Shown here: positions 17,351 through 25,116 of the stretch, piece after piece
How the letters are laid out: each line of letters starts with the position of its first letter
How positions within the stretch are numbered: the stretch's first letter is position 1
Assembly (NCBI GenBank): GCA_017577565.1
Contig: PKRH01000008.1
Location: 1-46,532, forward strand
Direction of reading: 5' to 3'
Length of the DNA: 46,532 nt
Origin: Thermoanaerobacterales bacterium
GTDB lineage: Bacteria > Actinomycetota > Acidimicrobiia > Acidimicrobiales > JACDCH01
Translations under genes and position numbers: made by a program
Notes under the pieces: model-generated
The model's database searches: none
What the model was told of the DNA's origin: nothing
Seen by the model: the letters and a program-made list of their open reading frames with translations, nothing else

Positions 17351-18366
17351 CCGGCCTTCCCCGACTCCGCGATGATGCGGGCGATGACGGCGTCCTCGCC
17401 GTCGAAGAACTTCTCCGACAGCTCCTCCCAGCTGCCGAAGTCGTCCTCGACGGTGAGCAGCCGCTCGACCTCGGGGTAGGGGTCGGTGGGGTCGGCCGCG
17501 CCCTCGACCCGCTCGACCTCGACGCCGTCGACGACGGGGCGGAAGCCGTGGAGGGCGAACTGGCGCTGCCCCTCCTCGCTGAGCACGAACTCGAGCCAGT
17601 CCTCGGCGATCGGGTCGGCGTCGATCAGCACGGCGCCCGGGTTCTCGATCAGCATCGTGGTGTCGGGGATGACGTAGTCGAGCTCCTCGCCGTTCTGGCG
17701 GGCGAGGATCGCCTCGTTCTCGTAGGCGAGCAGCACGTCACCGGTGCCGTTGAGGAAGGCGGTGGTGGCGTCCCGGCCGCTGCCCGGCAGGGAGACGACG
17801 TGGTCGAACAGCGCCCGCACGTACTCCTCGGCCTCGGCCTCGGTGCCGCCGGAGGCGATCACCTGCCCCCAGGCGGCCAGCGCGTTCCAGCGGGCGGCGC
17901 CCGACGAGGCGGGGTTGGGGGTGACGATCTCGATGCCGGGGCGCAGGAGGTCGTCCCAGTCCTCGATGCCCTCCGGGTTCCCGGGCCGGACCGCGAAGAC
18001 GACGATCGACGACGACACGACGCCCTTGGTCGGCCCGTCGTCCCAGTCCTCGGCGACCAGGCCGGCGTCGACCAGCCGCAGGACGTCGCTCGTCACCGAG
18101 AAGTGCACGTAGTCGGCCTCGAGGCCGTTGACGACGGCCCGGCTCTGGTCGCCCGAGGCCCCGTAGGACGTCTCGAACCGGACGCCCTCGCCCTCCGGCG
18201 TCTTCGCCCACTCCTCGGCGATGGCGCGGTTGGCCGCCTCGGGGACGGCGAAGCCGACGATGTTCAGCGTCCTGCCCTCGTCGCCCGACGCGCCGGAGCC
18301 GCACGCCGCGGCGACGAGCAGGGCCGCGGCCACCAGGCCGCGCATCCGTCGTACGGGGATCTCCAC
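17347..18366 (-). CDS. cysP: sulfate ABC transporter substrate-binding lipoprotein
   Basis: This is a 339-residue sulfate/thiosulfate-binding protein. The N-terminus has basic residues, a hydrophobic core (GLVAAALLVAAAC) and a cysteine that fits a lipoprotein cleavage site, followed by a Gly/Ser/Asp linker. The mature protein has SYGASGDQSRAVVNGLEADYVHFS, the signature loop of Sbp/CysP proteins that contacts the oxyanion, and the C-terminal NPGAVLIDADPIAEDWLEF region. I choose the GTG at 18366 because AAGGAGGG lies 7 bases upstream. Longer frames would put non-signal sequence before the signal peptide and extend through the promoter. It is the first gene of cysP-T-W-A. Sulfate versus thiosulfate preference is not visible. 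Confidence 0.88.
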   Translation of the reverse strand: MEIPVRRMRGLVAAALLVAAACGSGASGDEGRTLNIVGFAVPEAANRAIAEEWAKTPEGEGVRFETSYGASGDQSRAVVNGLEADYVHFSVTSDVLRLVDAGLVAEDWDDGPTKGVVSSSIVVFAVRPGNPEGIEDWDDLLRPGIEIVTPNPASSGAARWNALAAWGQVIASGGTEAEAEEYVRALFDHVVSLPGSGRDATTAFLNGTGDVLLAYENEAILARQNGEELDYVIPDTTMLIENPGAVLIDADPIAEDWLEFVLSEEGQRQFALHGFRPVVDGVEVERVEGAADPTDPYPEVERLLTVEDDFGSWEELSEKFFDGEDAVIARIIAESGKAG

Positions 18367-18429
18367 GCCTGTCCCTCCTTGGTGCCCTGAGGCGGTCGAG
18401 GACCGGTGGCTGCCGGTCGCGGGGCGTGA

Positions 18430-18480
18430 AACGTAGGCAAATCCGACTTGTCCGGTCAACTTTGCCAGTCAGGTCGGCAA
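18430..18480 (-). promoter_or_regulatory. cys operon promoter with upstream 19-base palindrome
   Basis: Reading leftward, TTGACC (18459-18454), 18 bases and TACGTT (18435-18430) make a good housekeeping promoter with an expected leader of about 55-60 nucleotides. Immediately upstream is TTGCC-AGTCAGGTC-GGCAA (18462-18480), a perfect 5-base inverted repeat. Its place just upstream of -35 suits an activator or a repressor that touches the -35 edge. Sulfur-status regulation is expected by function but not shown. Confidence 0.55.
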
Positions 18481-18537
18481 GATGAGGTTACGCCACGCGA
18501 CGGACACGCGCGGAGCGCGGTCACTGGTTCGCGGTGC

Positions 18538-20397
18538 TCACCACGTGTCGACGAGGGGGCGCTTCTTCCCCGTCCGGGGCGGCGGCGGGGGCGCGGCGGC
18601 CAGCATCGCCGTGATCCAGCGCCGGCTGTCGGCGGGGTCGATGACGTCGTCGACCTCGAAGTGGCTGGCCGCGCTCAGCGCCTTGCCGTGCTCGTAGGCG
18701 GCTTCGACCATGCGCTGGAACGTGCGCTCCCGCTCCTCGGGGTCCTCGACGGCCTCCAGCTCCCGCCGGTAGCCGAGGCGCACCGCCCCCTCGAGGCCCA
18801 TGCCGCCGACCTCGCCGGTCGGCCAGGCGACGCAGAACAGCGGCGCCTTGAAGCTGCCGCCCGCCATCGCCTGCGCACCGAGGCCGTAGCCCTTGCGCAG
18901 GACGATCGTGCCGTACGGCACCGTCAGGCTGGCCCCGGTGACGAAGAGCCGGCAGGCGTGGCGCACGAGCGCGGCCTCCTCGGCCTCCGGTCCGACCATG
19001 ATCCCCGGCGTGTCGCACAGGAACAGCAGCGGCACGTCGAAGGCGTCGCACAGCTGCATGAAGCGGGCCGCCTTGTCGGCGGCGTCGGCGTCGATGGCGC
19101 CGGCCAGGTGGGCCGGGTTGTTGGCCACGATGCCGATCGGCCGCCCCTCGACCTTGGCGAGCGCGGTCACCATCCCGGGGGCGAACCCGGCCCGCAGCTC
19201 GAGCACCGAGCCGGTGTCGGCCAGCGCCTCCACGACGGCGCGCACGTCGTAGGCCCGGCGCCGGTCCTCGGGGACGAGGTCCCGCAGGACCGCCTGGTCG
19301 GCGCACGACCAGCCGGGCTGGGGCTCGGGACCGGCGAAGTACGACAGGTACCGGCGGGCGACCGCCACCGCCTCGGCCTCGTCCTCGACGACGACGTCGA
19401 CGACGCCGTTGGCCGACTGGACCTCGATCGGGCCGATGTCCTCGGGCGCGTAGACGCCGAGGCCCCCGCCCTCGATCATCGCCGGGCCGCCCATGCCGAT
19501 GTTGGCGTCGCGGGTGGCGATGACGACGTCGCTGCTGCCGAGGATGGCGGCGTTGCCGGCGAAGCACCGGCCGGCGGCGATGCCGACCCGGGGCACCAGG
19601 CCGCTCAGCCGCCCCCACAGGTGGAAGGCCACGGTGTCGAGGCCCGACACGCCGGGGGCGTCGGTGTCGCCCGGGCGCCCGCCCCCGCCCTCGGCGAAGA
19701 ACACGACGGGCAGCCGCTGGCGCTCGATGACGTCGAAGAGCCGGTCCTTCTTGCGGTGGTTCTGGTAGCCCTGCGTCCCCGCCAGGACCGTGTAGTCGTA
19801 CGACAGCACGGCGGTGGGCCGGCCGTCGACCGTGCCGATCCCCGCCACCAGCCCGTCGGCCGGGGTGCGGGCGATCAGCTCCTCCACCGGGCGCCGGCGG
19901 CGCCGGGCGGCGATGACGAGCGGCCCGTACTCGACGAACGACCCCGGGTCGAGCAGGTCGGCGATGTTCTCCCGGGCCGTGCGCATCCCCCGCCGGTGGC
20001 GGCGGGCGACGGCCTCGGGGCGGGCGGCGTCGAGCCCGGCGGCGTGGCGGGCCACGACCTCGGCGAGGTCGGGGCGCAGCGCGGGCTCGGGGCGGGCGGG
20101 GGCGGTCCCCGCCGTCTCCGCCGCCGGTGACCCGCCCCCGGTGGGGGCCGTGCCCCCGGCGGCGGCCGGCTCGGCCACGTCGACGACGACGAGGACGTCG
20201 CCCGCCTGCACGGCGTCGCCGGCCGCCACCCGCACCTCGGCGACGGTGCCCGCGACGCCGGCCTCGACCGCGTGCTCCATCTTCATCGACTCGACGACCA
20301 CGACCGTGGTGCCGGGCTCGACCGGCGCCCCGACCGAGCAGTCCACCCGCACGACGGTGCCGACCAGGGGTGACGCGATCTGGGTCGTGGTGGCCAT
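18538..20397 (-). CDS. biotinyl domain fused to acyl-CoA carboxyltransferase
   Basis: This 619-residue protein has an N-terminal biotin carrier domain at 1-75 with the biotinylation motif ESMKMEHA (36-43, modified Lys39). An Ala/Pro linker to about 110 precedes a full carboxyltransferase (crotonase-fold halves, about 120-610) with LFLCDTPGIMVG in the second half. It would transfer CO2 from carboxybiotin to an acyl-CoA such as acetyl-, propionyl- or 3-methylcrotonyl-CoA. In most actinobacteria the biotin carrier is fused to biotin carboxylase, so attachment to the carboxyltransferase is atypical. No biotin carboxylase lies in the window, so that partner must be elsewhere. The ATG has TAGACA 8 bases upstream and no clear Shine-Dalgarno sequence, suggesting leaderless expression. 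The exact substrate is unresolved. Confidence 0.88.
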   Translation of the reverse strand: MATTTQIASPLVGTVVRVDCSVGAPVEPGTTVVVVESMKMEHAVEAGVAGTVAEVRVAAGDAVQAGDVLVVVDVAEPAAAGGTAPTGGGSPAAETAGTAPARPEPALRPDLAEVVARHAAGLDAARPEAVARRHRRGMRTARENIADLLDPGSFVEYGPLVIAARRRRRPVEELIARTPADGLVAGIGTVDGRPTAVLSYDYTVLAGTQGYQNHRKKDRLFDVIERQRLPVVFFAEGGGGRPGDTDAPGVSGLDTVAFHLWGRLSGLVPRVGIAAGRCFAGNAAILGSSDVVIATRDANIGMGGPAMIEGGGLGVYAPEDIGPIEVQSANGVVDVVVEDEAEAVAVARRYLSYFAGPEPQPGWSCADQAVLRDLVPEDRRRAYDVRAVVEALADTGSVLELRAGFAPGMVTALAKVEGRPIGIVANNPAHLAGAIDADAADKAARFMQLCDAFDVPLLFLCDTPGIMVGPEAEEAALVRHACRLFVTGASLTVPYGTIVLRKGYGLGAQAMAGGSFKAPLFCVAWPTGEVGGMGLEGAVRLGYRRELEAVEDPEERERTFQRMVEAAYEHGKALSAASHFEVDDVIDPADSRRWITAMLAAAPPPPPRTGKKRPLVDTW

Positions 20398-20466
20398 GCC
20401 CCCGGTGTCTAGCCCGCGGCGCTCCCCCGGGCGGAGTCGCCGGCCCGGCGCGACCCCATCGAGCGC

Positions 20467-20952
20467 TCAGTACTCGCCCTTGATGACGAAGAACGAGCCG
20501 CGGATGGTGCCGGCCAGCTTCGACCGCTGGCGGGCGAACTTGAAGCCCGCCAGCTCCTCGGGCACGTCCATGCCCTCGCAGAGCTTGAAGCCGACGGCCC
20601 GCTTGCCGCCCGGCGCCAGCTCGTAGAGGACGTTGACGGCGAGGCCGCTCTCGTAGAACACGTGGGCCCACCTCGTGCCCTCGACCTCGACCAGCGCGGC
20701 CTGCAGGGGCGGGGAGGCGATCTCGATGCCCCGCTCCTCCCTCAGGATCCGGTGGACCCAGTCGACGACGTCGGCGGCCTCGGCCGCCGGGTAGACGGTG
20801 AAGTCGTGGTCGTACTTGTTCTTGAAGTAGCGGGCCTCGTTGGCCCGCAGCCCGGCCAGCGCCTCCGCGTGCGGCGACGGCTCGAGCCCGGCGGTCGACA
20901 CCTCCCTGAAGTCGACGACCTGGCCCGATGTCGCGTCCCGGATGCCCATCAC
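20467..20952 (-). CDS. conserved-looking protein of unknown function
   Basis: I do not recognise this 161-residue protein. It is soluble, with no signal peptide or membrane segment. Its composition is unlike the shadow frames: aromatic-rich (ARYFKNKYDHDF, RWAHVFYES) and balanced in acidic and basic residues, with third-codon GC typical of real genes here, so I regard it as genuine. The GTG start at 20952 (or ATG three bases on) follows a GGAGGAGG site. It is divergent from a TetR gene across an 82-base gap containing a large palindrome, so it is likely the regulated target of that repressor and may bind or process the same small hydrophobic ligand. This is inference from layout only. Confidence 0.7.
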   Translation of the reverse strand: MMGIRDATSGQVVDFREVSTAGLEPSPHAEALAGLRANEARYFKNKYDHDFTVYPAAEAADVVDWVHRILREERGIEIASPPLQAALVEVEGTRWAHVFYESGLAVNVLYELAPGGKRAVGFKLCEGMDVPEELAGFKFARQRSKLAGTIRGSFFVIKGEY

Positions 20953-20992
20953 GTCGGTTCCTCCTCCCGGCCCTCCCGGGCCCGGCTCAGAA

Positions 20993-21029
20993 TGAGAGTC
21001 TTACTATCGATTTGATAGTGCTACTCTCA
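20993..21029. promoter_or_regulatory. TetR-type operator in a divergent promoter
   Basis: The arms TGAGAGTCTTACTATC and GATAGTGCTACTCTCA flank five central bases (GATTT) and are complementary at 13 of 16 positions. The inner ACTATC/GATAGT and outer TGAGAGT/ACTCTCA parts are both perfect. TACTCT in the right arm (21022-21027) is exactly 7 bases before the GTG of the rightward TetR gene, so a bound repressor would cover its -10 box. Confidence 0.7.
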
Positions 21030-21034
21030 CATAC

Positions 21035-21715
21035 GTGAGCGAGCCCGTCAAGGACGTCCCCCCGTCGAGGCGCCGTCCGCCCCAGGCGCGCACCCGGCGG
21101 ACCCGGGCGGCGGTGGTGGAGGCGGCCCGCCGCCTGTTCGAGGAGCGGGGCTACGCGGCCACCACCATCGAGGCGATCAGCGAGGCCTCCGACACCCCCC
21201 AGGCCACCGTCTACCGGCTGTTCGGCTCGAAGCTGGGGATCCTGAAGGCGGTGCTCGACGTCGCCATCGCCGGCGACCACGAGGACGTGGCGATGCTCGA
21301 CCGGCCCCGGGTGCAGGACCTGCTCGCCACACCCGACCCCCACGAGCTGCTCGGCCGCTTCGCCACGCTGCTGCGCGACCTCATGGCCCGCACCGCCCCG
21401 GTGCACCGCCTGCTCGCGGATGCCGCCCGCTCCGACCCCGAGGCGGCGGCGATGCTCGACGAGGTCTCCCGCCAGCGCCACGAGGGCCAGCGCCACGTCG
21501 CCCGGGCCCTCGCCCGGGCCGGCGCGCTCCGGGACGGGCTGCGCGAGCGCGACGCGGCCGACGTCGTCCACGCCCTCGCCTCCCCCGAGGTCTACGGCCT
21601 GCTCGTGCTCGACCGCGGCTGGTCGGGCGCCCGCTACGAGCGCTGGCTGGCCGAGACGCTGGCGCAGCAGCTGCTCGGCCCGACCGCTCAGTCGTCCGCG
21701 GCCGGCTCGCGCTGA
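21035..21715 (+). CDS. TetR family transcriptional regulator
   Basis: This 226-residue regulator has an N-terminal DNA-binding domain at about 20-67 with TIEAISEASDTPQATVYRLFGSK as the helix-turn-helix, and an all-helical C-terminal ligand pocket. The GTG start has no Shine-Dalgarno sequence but a -10-like TACTCT 7 bases upstream, pointing to a leaderless message. The large palindrome overlapping that box makes autoregulation likely. The divergent neighbour at 20467-20952 is the obvious second target. Its 3' end overlaps the convergent antiporter gene by 28 bases, so both cannot be fully transcribed without antisense overlap. The ligand is unknown. Confidence 0.88.
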   Translation: MSEPVKDVPPSRRRPPQARTRRTRAAVVEAARRLFEERGYAATTIEAISEASDTPQATVYRLFGSKLGILKAVLDVAIAGDHEDVAMLDRPRVQDLLATPDPHELLGRFATLLRDLMARTAPVHRLLADAARSDPEAAAMLDEVSRQRHEGQRHVARALARAGALRDGLRERDAADVVHALASPEVYGLLVLDRGWSGARYERWLAETLAQQLLGPTAQSSAAGSR

Positions 21716-23529
21716 CCACGCCGGGCCTCGGGGTCGCCGATCGCGGCCGCGGCGCCGTCCCGCTCCCCCGCCGCGACCGGCGCCGGGTCGAGGACGACCA
21801 GGCGGGACCCGGGCGGCGGGGGCCCGTCGACGGACGCGGTCCACCGGCCGGCCGGGGTGAGCACGGCCAGCACGTGCGCGCCCTCGGGCACGTCGTCGGC
21901 GTCGACCGTCCGCACCTCGTGACCCGCGACGACGGCCGCGTCGAGCGCGTCGTGGGTGGCGCCGGGCGAGAACGGCCGCCGCGACCAGGTCCGGGGGTCG
22001 GGCTCGGGGTCGGCGCGCCGCGCGCCGCCCCCGGCCGGCTCGCTCGGCAGCACCCAGACCGCGCCCCGCCCGAGCTGCGACACCGCCACGTCGAGCGCGA
22101 TGAGGTCGACCTCGTCGTCGCGCGACGCGATGACCGCGCCGCCCACGTCGTCGAGCAGGCCGCTCGCCGGCAGCGCGGTGATCAGCCCGGTGTGCACGCG
22201 GAACGGGAGGTCGTCGCGCCCCGCCAGGTCGGCCCGCCCCCGGGCGGCCACCACGACCGGCACGCCGTGGCGGGTCAGCGCGGCGGCCAGCCCGAGCAGC
22301 CAGCGGTGCCCGCCGACGAGCAGCGCGCCCCGGGGGCTCGGGCGGGCCACGCCCAGCCACCGGGCCGCCGGCGCGGCGCCGAGGCCGTAGAGGAGGGCGA
22401 GGGCGATGACCACCGCGAAGACGACCGGCACCAGCCCGTCGGCGGGCTCGCCGATCTGGTCGAGGCGCAGGGAGTAGAGCGCCGCGGTGGCGGCCGCGAC
22501 GACGCCGCGCGGCGCCAGGCAGGCCAGGAAGGCCCGGTCCCGCCGGTCGAGGCCGGGCTGGCCCAGGGTGCTGAGCACGACGACGAGCGGGCGGACGACC
22601 AGGGCGAGGACCGCGGCGAGCGCGAGCGCCTCGGGCACGTGGTCGATCAGCGCCTGGCCGTCGACGCGGGCGGCGAGCACGACGAACAGCGCGCCGAGCA
22701 GGAGCGCGACGACCGGCTCGCCGAAGGCGCGCAGCTCCCGGGTGGGGACCACCCGCTGGTTGGCCACCGCCACGCCCATCGCCGTCGTGGCGAACAGCCC
22801 GGCCTCGGGCCGGACCGACTCGGCCGCCACGTAGGCGGCGACGACGAACATGAACGGGACGGCGACCTCGAGCTCGTCGGGCACGGTCAGCCGGCGCAGG
22901 GCGGTGACCAGCAGCGCCGCCCCGGCCAGCCCGGCGGCCACCCCGGCCAGGGCCACCGACAGGACGTCCCGCCACAGCTCCTGGAGGCTCAGCTCGGTGA
23001 CGAAGAAGGCGTTGACGCAGAACACGCCGAGCGTGGCGCCCAGGGGGTCGATGAGGATGCCCTCCCAGCGGAGGATCGTGGCCGGTGGGTCGCGGGGCCG
23101 GGCGATGCGCAGCAGCGGGCCGACGACCGTCGGCCCGGACACGACGAGGATCGCCCCGATGACGAGCGACAGCCGCGCCGCCCCGTCGAGGAGGAGGTGG
23201 ACGGTGCCGGCCGCCAGCAGCCAGGTCGTCAGCGCCCCGACGGTGACGAGCCGGAGGACCGGCCCCCGGGCGGGGCCCCGCAGGTCGGCGAGCCGCAGCT
23301 CCATCCCGCCGTGGAACAGCAGCACGGCGACGGCGAGCGACACGACCGGGAAGAGGGCGTCGCCGAAGATCTCGTCGGGGTCGAGCCAGCCCAGCCCCGG
23401 GCCCACCGCCAGGCCGCCGGCCAGCAGCAGCACGATCGAGGGCAAGCCGATCCGCCGGCCCAGCCACTGCAGGCCGACGCCGAGGACGACCACGAGCCCG
23501 ATGCCGCGCACGATCTCGCTGCTGTCCAC
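21688..23529 (-). CDS. cation/proton antiporter with C-terminal Rossmann-like domain
   Basis: This 613-residue protein has a CPA-type sodium/proton exchanger domain at about 1-405 with some 12 hydrophobic segments. They include the DPLGATLGVF stretch, whose Asp fits the ion-binding position, and the later APRGVVAAATAALYS helix typical of NhaP relatives. From about 410 a cytoplasmic part starts with GALLVGGHRWLLGLAAAL, a glycine-rich strand resembling a TrkA-N/RCK nucleotide-binding domain but with an atypical GxGxxG, so regulation by nucleotide is uncertain. The GTG at 23529 is preferred to longer frames because GAGGAGG lies about 6 bases upstream and the protein then begins with the first membrane helix. 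It would exchange Na+ or K+ for H+. Confidence 0.85.
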   Translation of the reverse strand: MDSSEIVRGIGLVVVLGVGLQWLGRRIGLPSIVLLLAGGLAVGPGLGWLDPDEIFGDALFPVVSLAVAVLLFHGGMELRLADLRGPARGPVLRLVTVGALTTWLLAAGTVHLLLDGAARLSLVIGAILVVSGPTVVGPLLRIARPRDPPATILRWEGILIDPLGATLGVFCVNAFFVTELSLQELWRDVLSVALAGVAAGLAGAALLVTALRRLTVPDELEVAVPFMFVVAAYVAAESVRPEAGLFATTAMGVAVANQRVVPTRELRAFGEPVVALLLGALFVVLAARVDGQALIDHVPEALALAAVLALVVRPLVVVLSTLGQPGLDRRDRAFLACLAPRGVVAAATAALYSLRLDQIGEPADGLVPVVFAVVIALALLYGLGAAPAARWLGVARPSPRGALLVGGHRWLLGLAAALTRHGVPVVVAARGRADLAGRDDLPFRVHTGLITALPASGLLDDVGGAVIASRDDEVDLIALDVAVSQLGRGAVWVLPSEPAGGGARRADPEPDPRTWSRRPFSPGATHDALDAAVVAGHEVRTVDADDVPEGAHVLAVLTPAGRWTASVDGPPPPGSRLVVLDPAPVAAGERDGAAAAIGDPEARRGQREPAADD

Positions 23530-23656
23530 CGCGCCCTCCTCGCCGGCTCGGCCGCGACCCGCGCGACCGTAGCCGCTGAGAGCGCGAGAGCACGGGGTGT
23601 CGGCCGTCCGCCGCCCGGGTACGCCCGCGACGTCGCCGAGCACCGGAGGTACCGAC

Positions 23657-23908
23657 ATGGCCCGTTGCGAGGTCTGCGGGAACGACTACGACAAGGCCTT
23701 CGAGGTGGTCGCGGCCGGCGCGCACCACACGTTCGACAGCTTCGAGTGCGCGATCCACCGCCTGGCCCCGGTCTGCGAGCACTGCGGCTGCCGGGTCGTC
23801 GGCCACGGCGTCGAGGTGAACGGCCGCTTCTACTGCTGCGCCCACTGCGCCAACGTGGCCGAGCAGACCGACAAGGCCGTCGACCGGGTCGAGCTCCCCA
23901 CCGGCTAG
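23657..23908 (+). CDS. small Cys-rich, probably zinc-binding protein
   Basis: This 83-residue protein has nine cysteines (4, 7, 31, 40, 43, 45, 60, 61, 64) and six histidines. They are arranged as CEVC, an isolated FECAIH, CEHCGC and CCAHC, which fits two or more zinc-binding knuckles. It resembles the small metallothionein-like/zinc-ribbon proteins common in actinobacteria, though I cannot name a family with certainty. The ATG has GGAGG 7 bases upstream, much better than the upstream in-frame alternatives. It is divergent from the antiporter gene with 127 bases between starts, and is followed by a bidirectional hairpin. Roles in metal buffering or as a DNA/RNA-binding zinc ribbon are both possible. 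Confidence 0.8.
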   Translation: MARCEVCGNDYDKAFEVVAAGAHHTFDSFECAIHRLAPVCEHCGCRVVGHGVEVNGRFYCCAHCANVAEQTDKAVDRVELPTG

Positions 23909-23940
23909 GCCGGCGACGCCGGCCCGATCCGGCCCGACCG

Positions 23941-23967
23941 CCGGCCCGCCCGCACGGGGCGGGCCGG
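23941..23967. terminator. bidirectional GC-rich hairpin terminator
   Basis: Perfect 11-base arms CCGGCCCGCCC and GGGCGGGCCGG enclose a 5-base loop between two convergent genes. There is no T run on either side, as is common for terminators in this base composition. Confidence 0.55.
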
Positions 23968-23968
23968 G

Positions 23969-25099
23969 TCAGCGCGTGGGGCCCTCGGCGGCAAGGATGG
24001 CGCCGAGCCGCAGCAGCTGCCGGCTGGCGCCGCCGAGGAACAGCTCGAGCTGCTTGGCCAGCAGGAAGTAGCGGTGCAGCGGGTAGTCGCGGTCGACGCC
24101 CACGCCGCCGTGCAGGTGGGCGGCCGCGTGCACGACGCGCTGGCCGCCGGCGGCCGCGAAGTACTTGGCGACCGCGACCTCGCGGTCGGCGGGGAGCCCG
24201 GCGCCGAGCCGCCACGCGGCCTGCAGCATGGTGAGCCGGATGGCCTGGGTGTCGACGTAGGCGTCGGCCGCCCGCTGCCCGACGGCCTGGAAGGTGGCGA
24301 TCGGCCGCCCGAACTGCTCGCGCTGCGAGGTGTACTCGCCGGTCAGCCGGATCGCCTCGGCGGCGACGCCGGCCATGACCGCGCACGCGGCCACCGTCGC
24401 GTGGTCGACCAGCCACCGCAGCGCCGTCGCCGCCTCGTCCACCGGCCCCACCACGTCGCCGGCGCCGAGGCGCACGCCGTCGAGGGTCAGGCGGGCCTCG
24501 GGCGTGCCCGTCGTCGTGTCCTGGCGCTCGCGGCCCACCCCGGGGGCACCGGCCGGGACGAGGAACAGGCCCGTCTCGCCGGCGTCGGTCGTCGCCGGCA
24601 CGAGCACGAGGTCGGCGACCAGCCCGGCCGGCACGTTGGTGCAGGCGCCGTCCAGCACCCAGCCGTCGCCGTCCCGGCGGGCCGCCACCGAGGGCGTCAG
24701 CGGGTCGCCGGACGGCTGCACGAGGGCCGCCGTCGGCACGACCGTCCCCTCGGCCAGACCGGGCAGGACGGCGGCCTGCTGGTCCGCCGTGCCCCACCGG
24801 GCGATCGGCAGCCCGCCGAGCGCCAGCGCGGCCAGCGCCGGCACCGGGGCGGTCCGGCGGCCCACCTCCTCGAGGAGGAGGGCCAGCTCCAGCACCCCCT
24901 GCCCCGCCCCGCCGTGCTCGACCGGCACGGCGATGCCGAGCAGGCCGGCGCCGGCCATGGCGGCCCACAGGTCGCGGTCGAAGCGCAGCTCGTCGCGCTG
25001 CTCGAGCTCCCGCAGCGCCGCCGGGGTGGACCGGTCGCCCAGCAGCTTGCTCGCCGCCTCGACGGTGGCCTGCTGCTCGTCGGTCAGGTCGAAGTCCAT
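23969..25099 (-). CDS. acyl-CoA dehydrogenase subunit (likely heteromeric)
   Basis: This 376-residue acyl-CoA dehydrogenase-fold protein has an N-terminal helical domain (FDLTDEQQATVEAASKLLGD), a central beta domain that lacks the usual EPxxGSD motif, and a C-terminal domain with the FAD-contacting REQFGRPIATFQAVGQRAAD stretch and HGGVGVDRDYPLHRY. At the position of the catalytic EGT/EGG motif it reads FLGGASRQLL, so the usual Glu is absent. The gene lies 17 bases after another acyl-CoA dehydrogenase gene. In mycobacteria such adjacent divergent pairs form alpha2beta2 enzymes acting on steroid side-chain CoA esters, and I infer the same assembly here. The ATG at 25099 follows GGGGGAGG at short spacing. 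Confidence 0.87.
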   Translation of the reverse strand: MDFDLTDEQQATVEAASKLLGDRSTPAALRELEQRDELRFDRDLWAAMAGAGLLGIAVPVEHGGAGQGVLELALLLEEVGRRTAPVPALAALALGGLPIARWGTADQQAAVLPGLAEGTVVPTAALVQPSGDPLTPSVAARRDGDGWVLDGACTNVPAGLVADLVLVPATTDAGETGLFLVPAGAPGVGRERQDTTTGTPEARLTLDGVRLGAGDVVGPVDEAATALRWLVDHATVAACAVMAGVAAEAIRLTGEYTSQREQFGRPIATFQAVGQRAADAYVDTQAIRLTMLQAAWRLGAGLPADREVAVAKYFAAAGGQRVVHAAAHLHGGVGVDRDYPLHRYFLLAKQLELFLGGASRQLLRLGAILAAEGPTR

Positions 25100-25116
25100 C
25101 GCCTCCCCCTGGGGTG

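Noticed and set aside
18367..18459. Longer cysP start at 18459
   Set aside because: It would place 31 non-signal residues before the signal peptide and overlap the promoter; AAGGAGGG supports the GTG at 18366.
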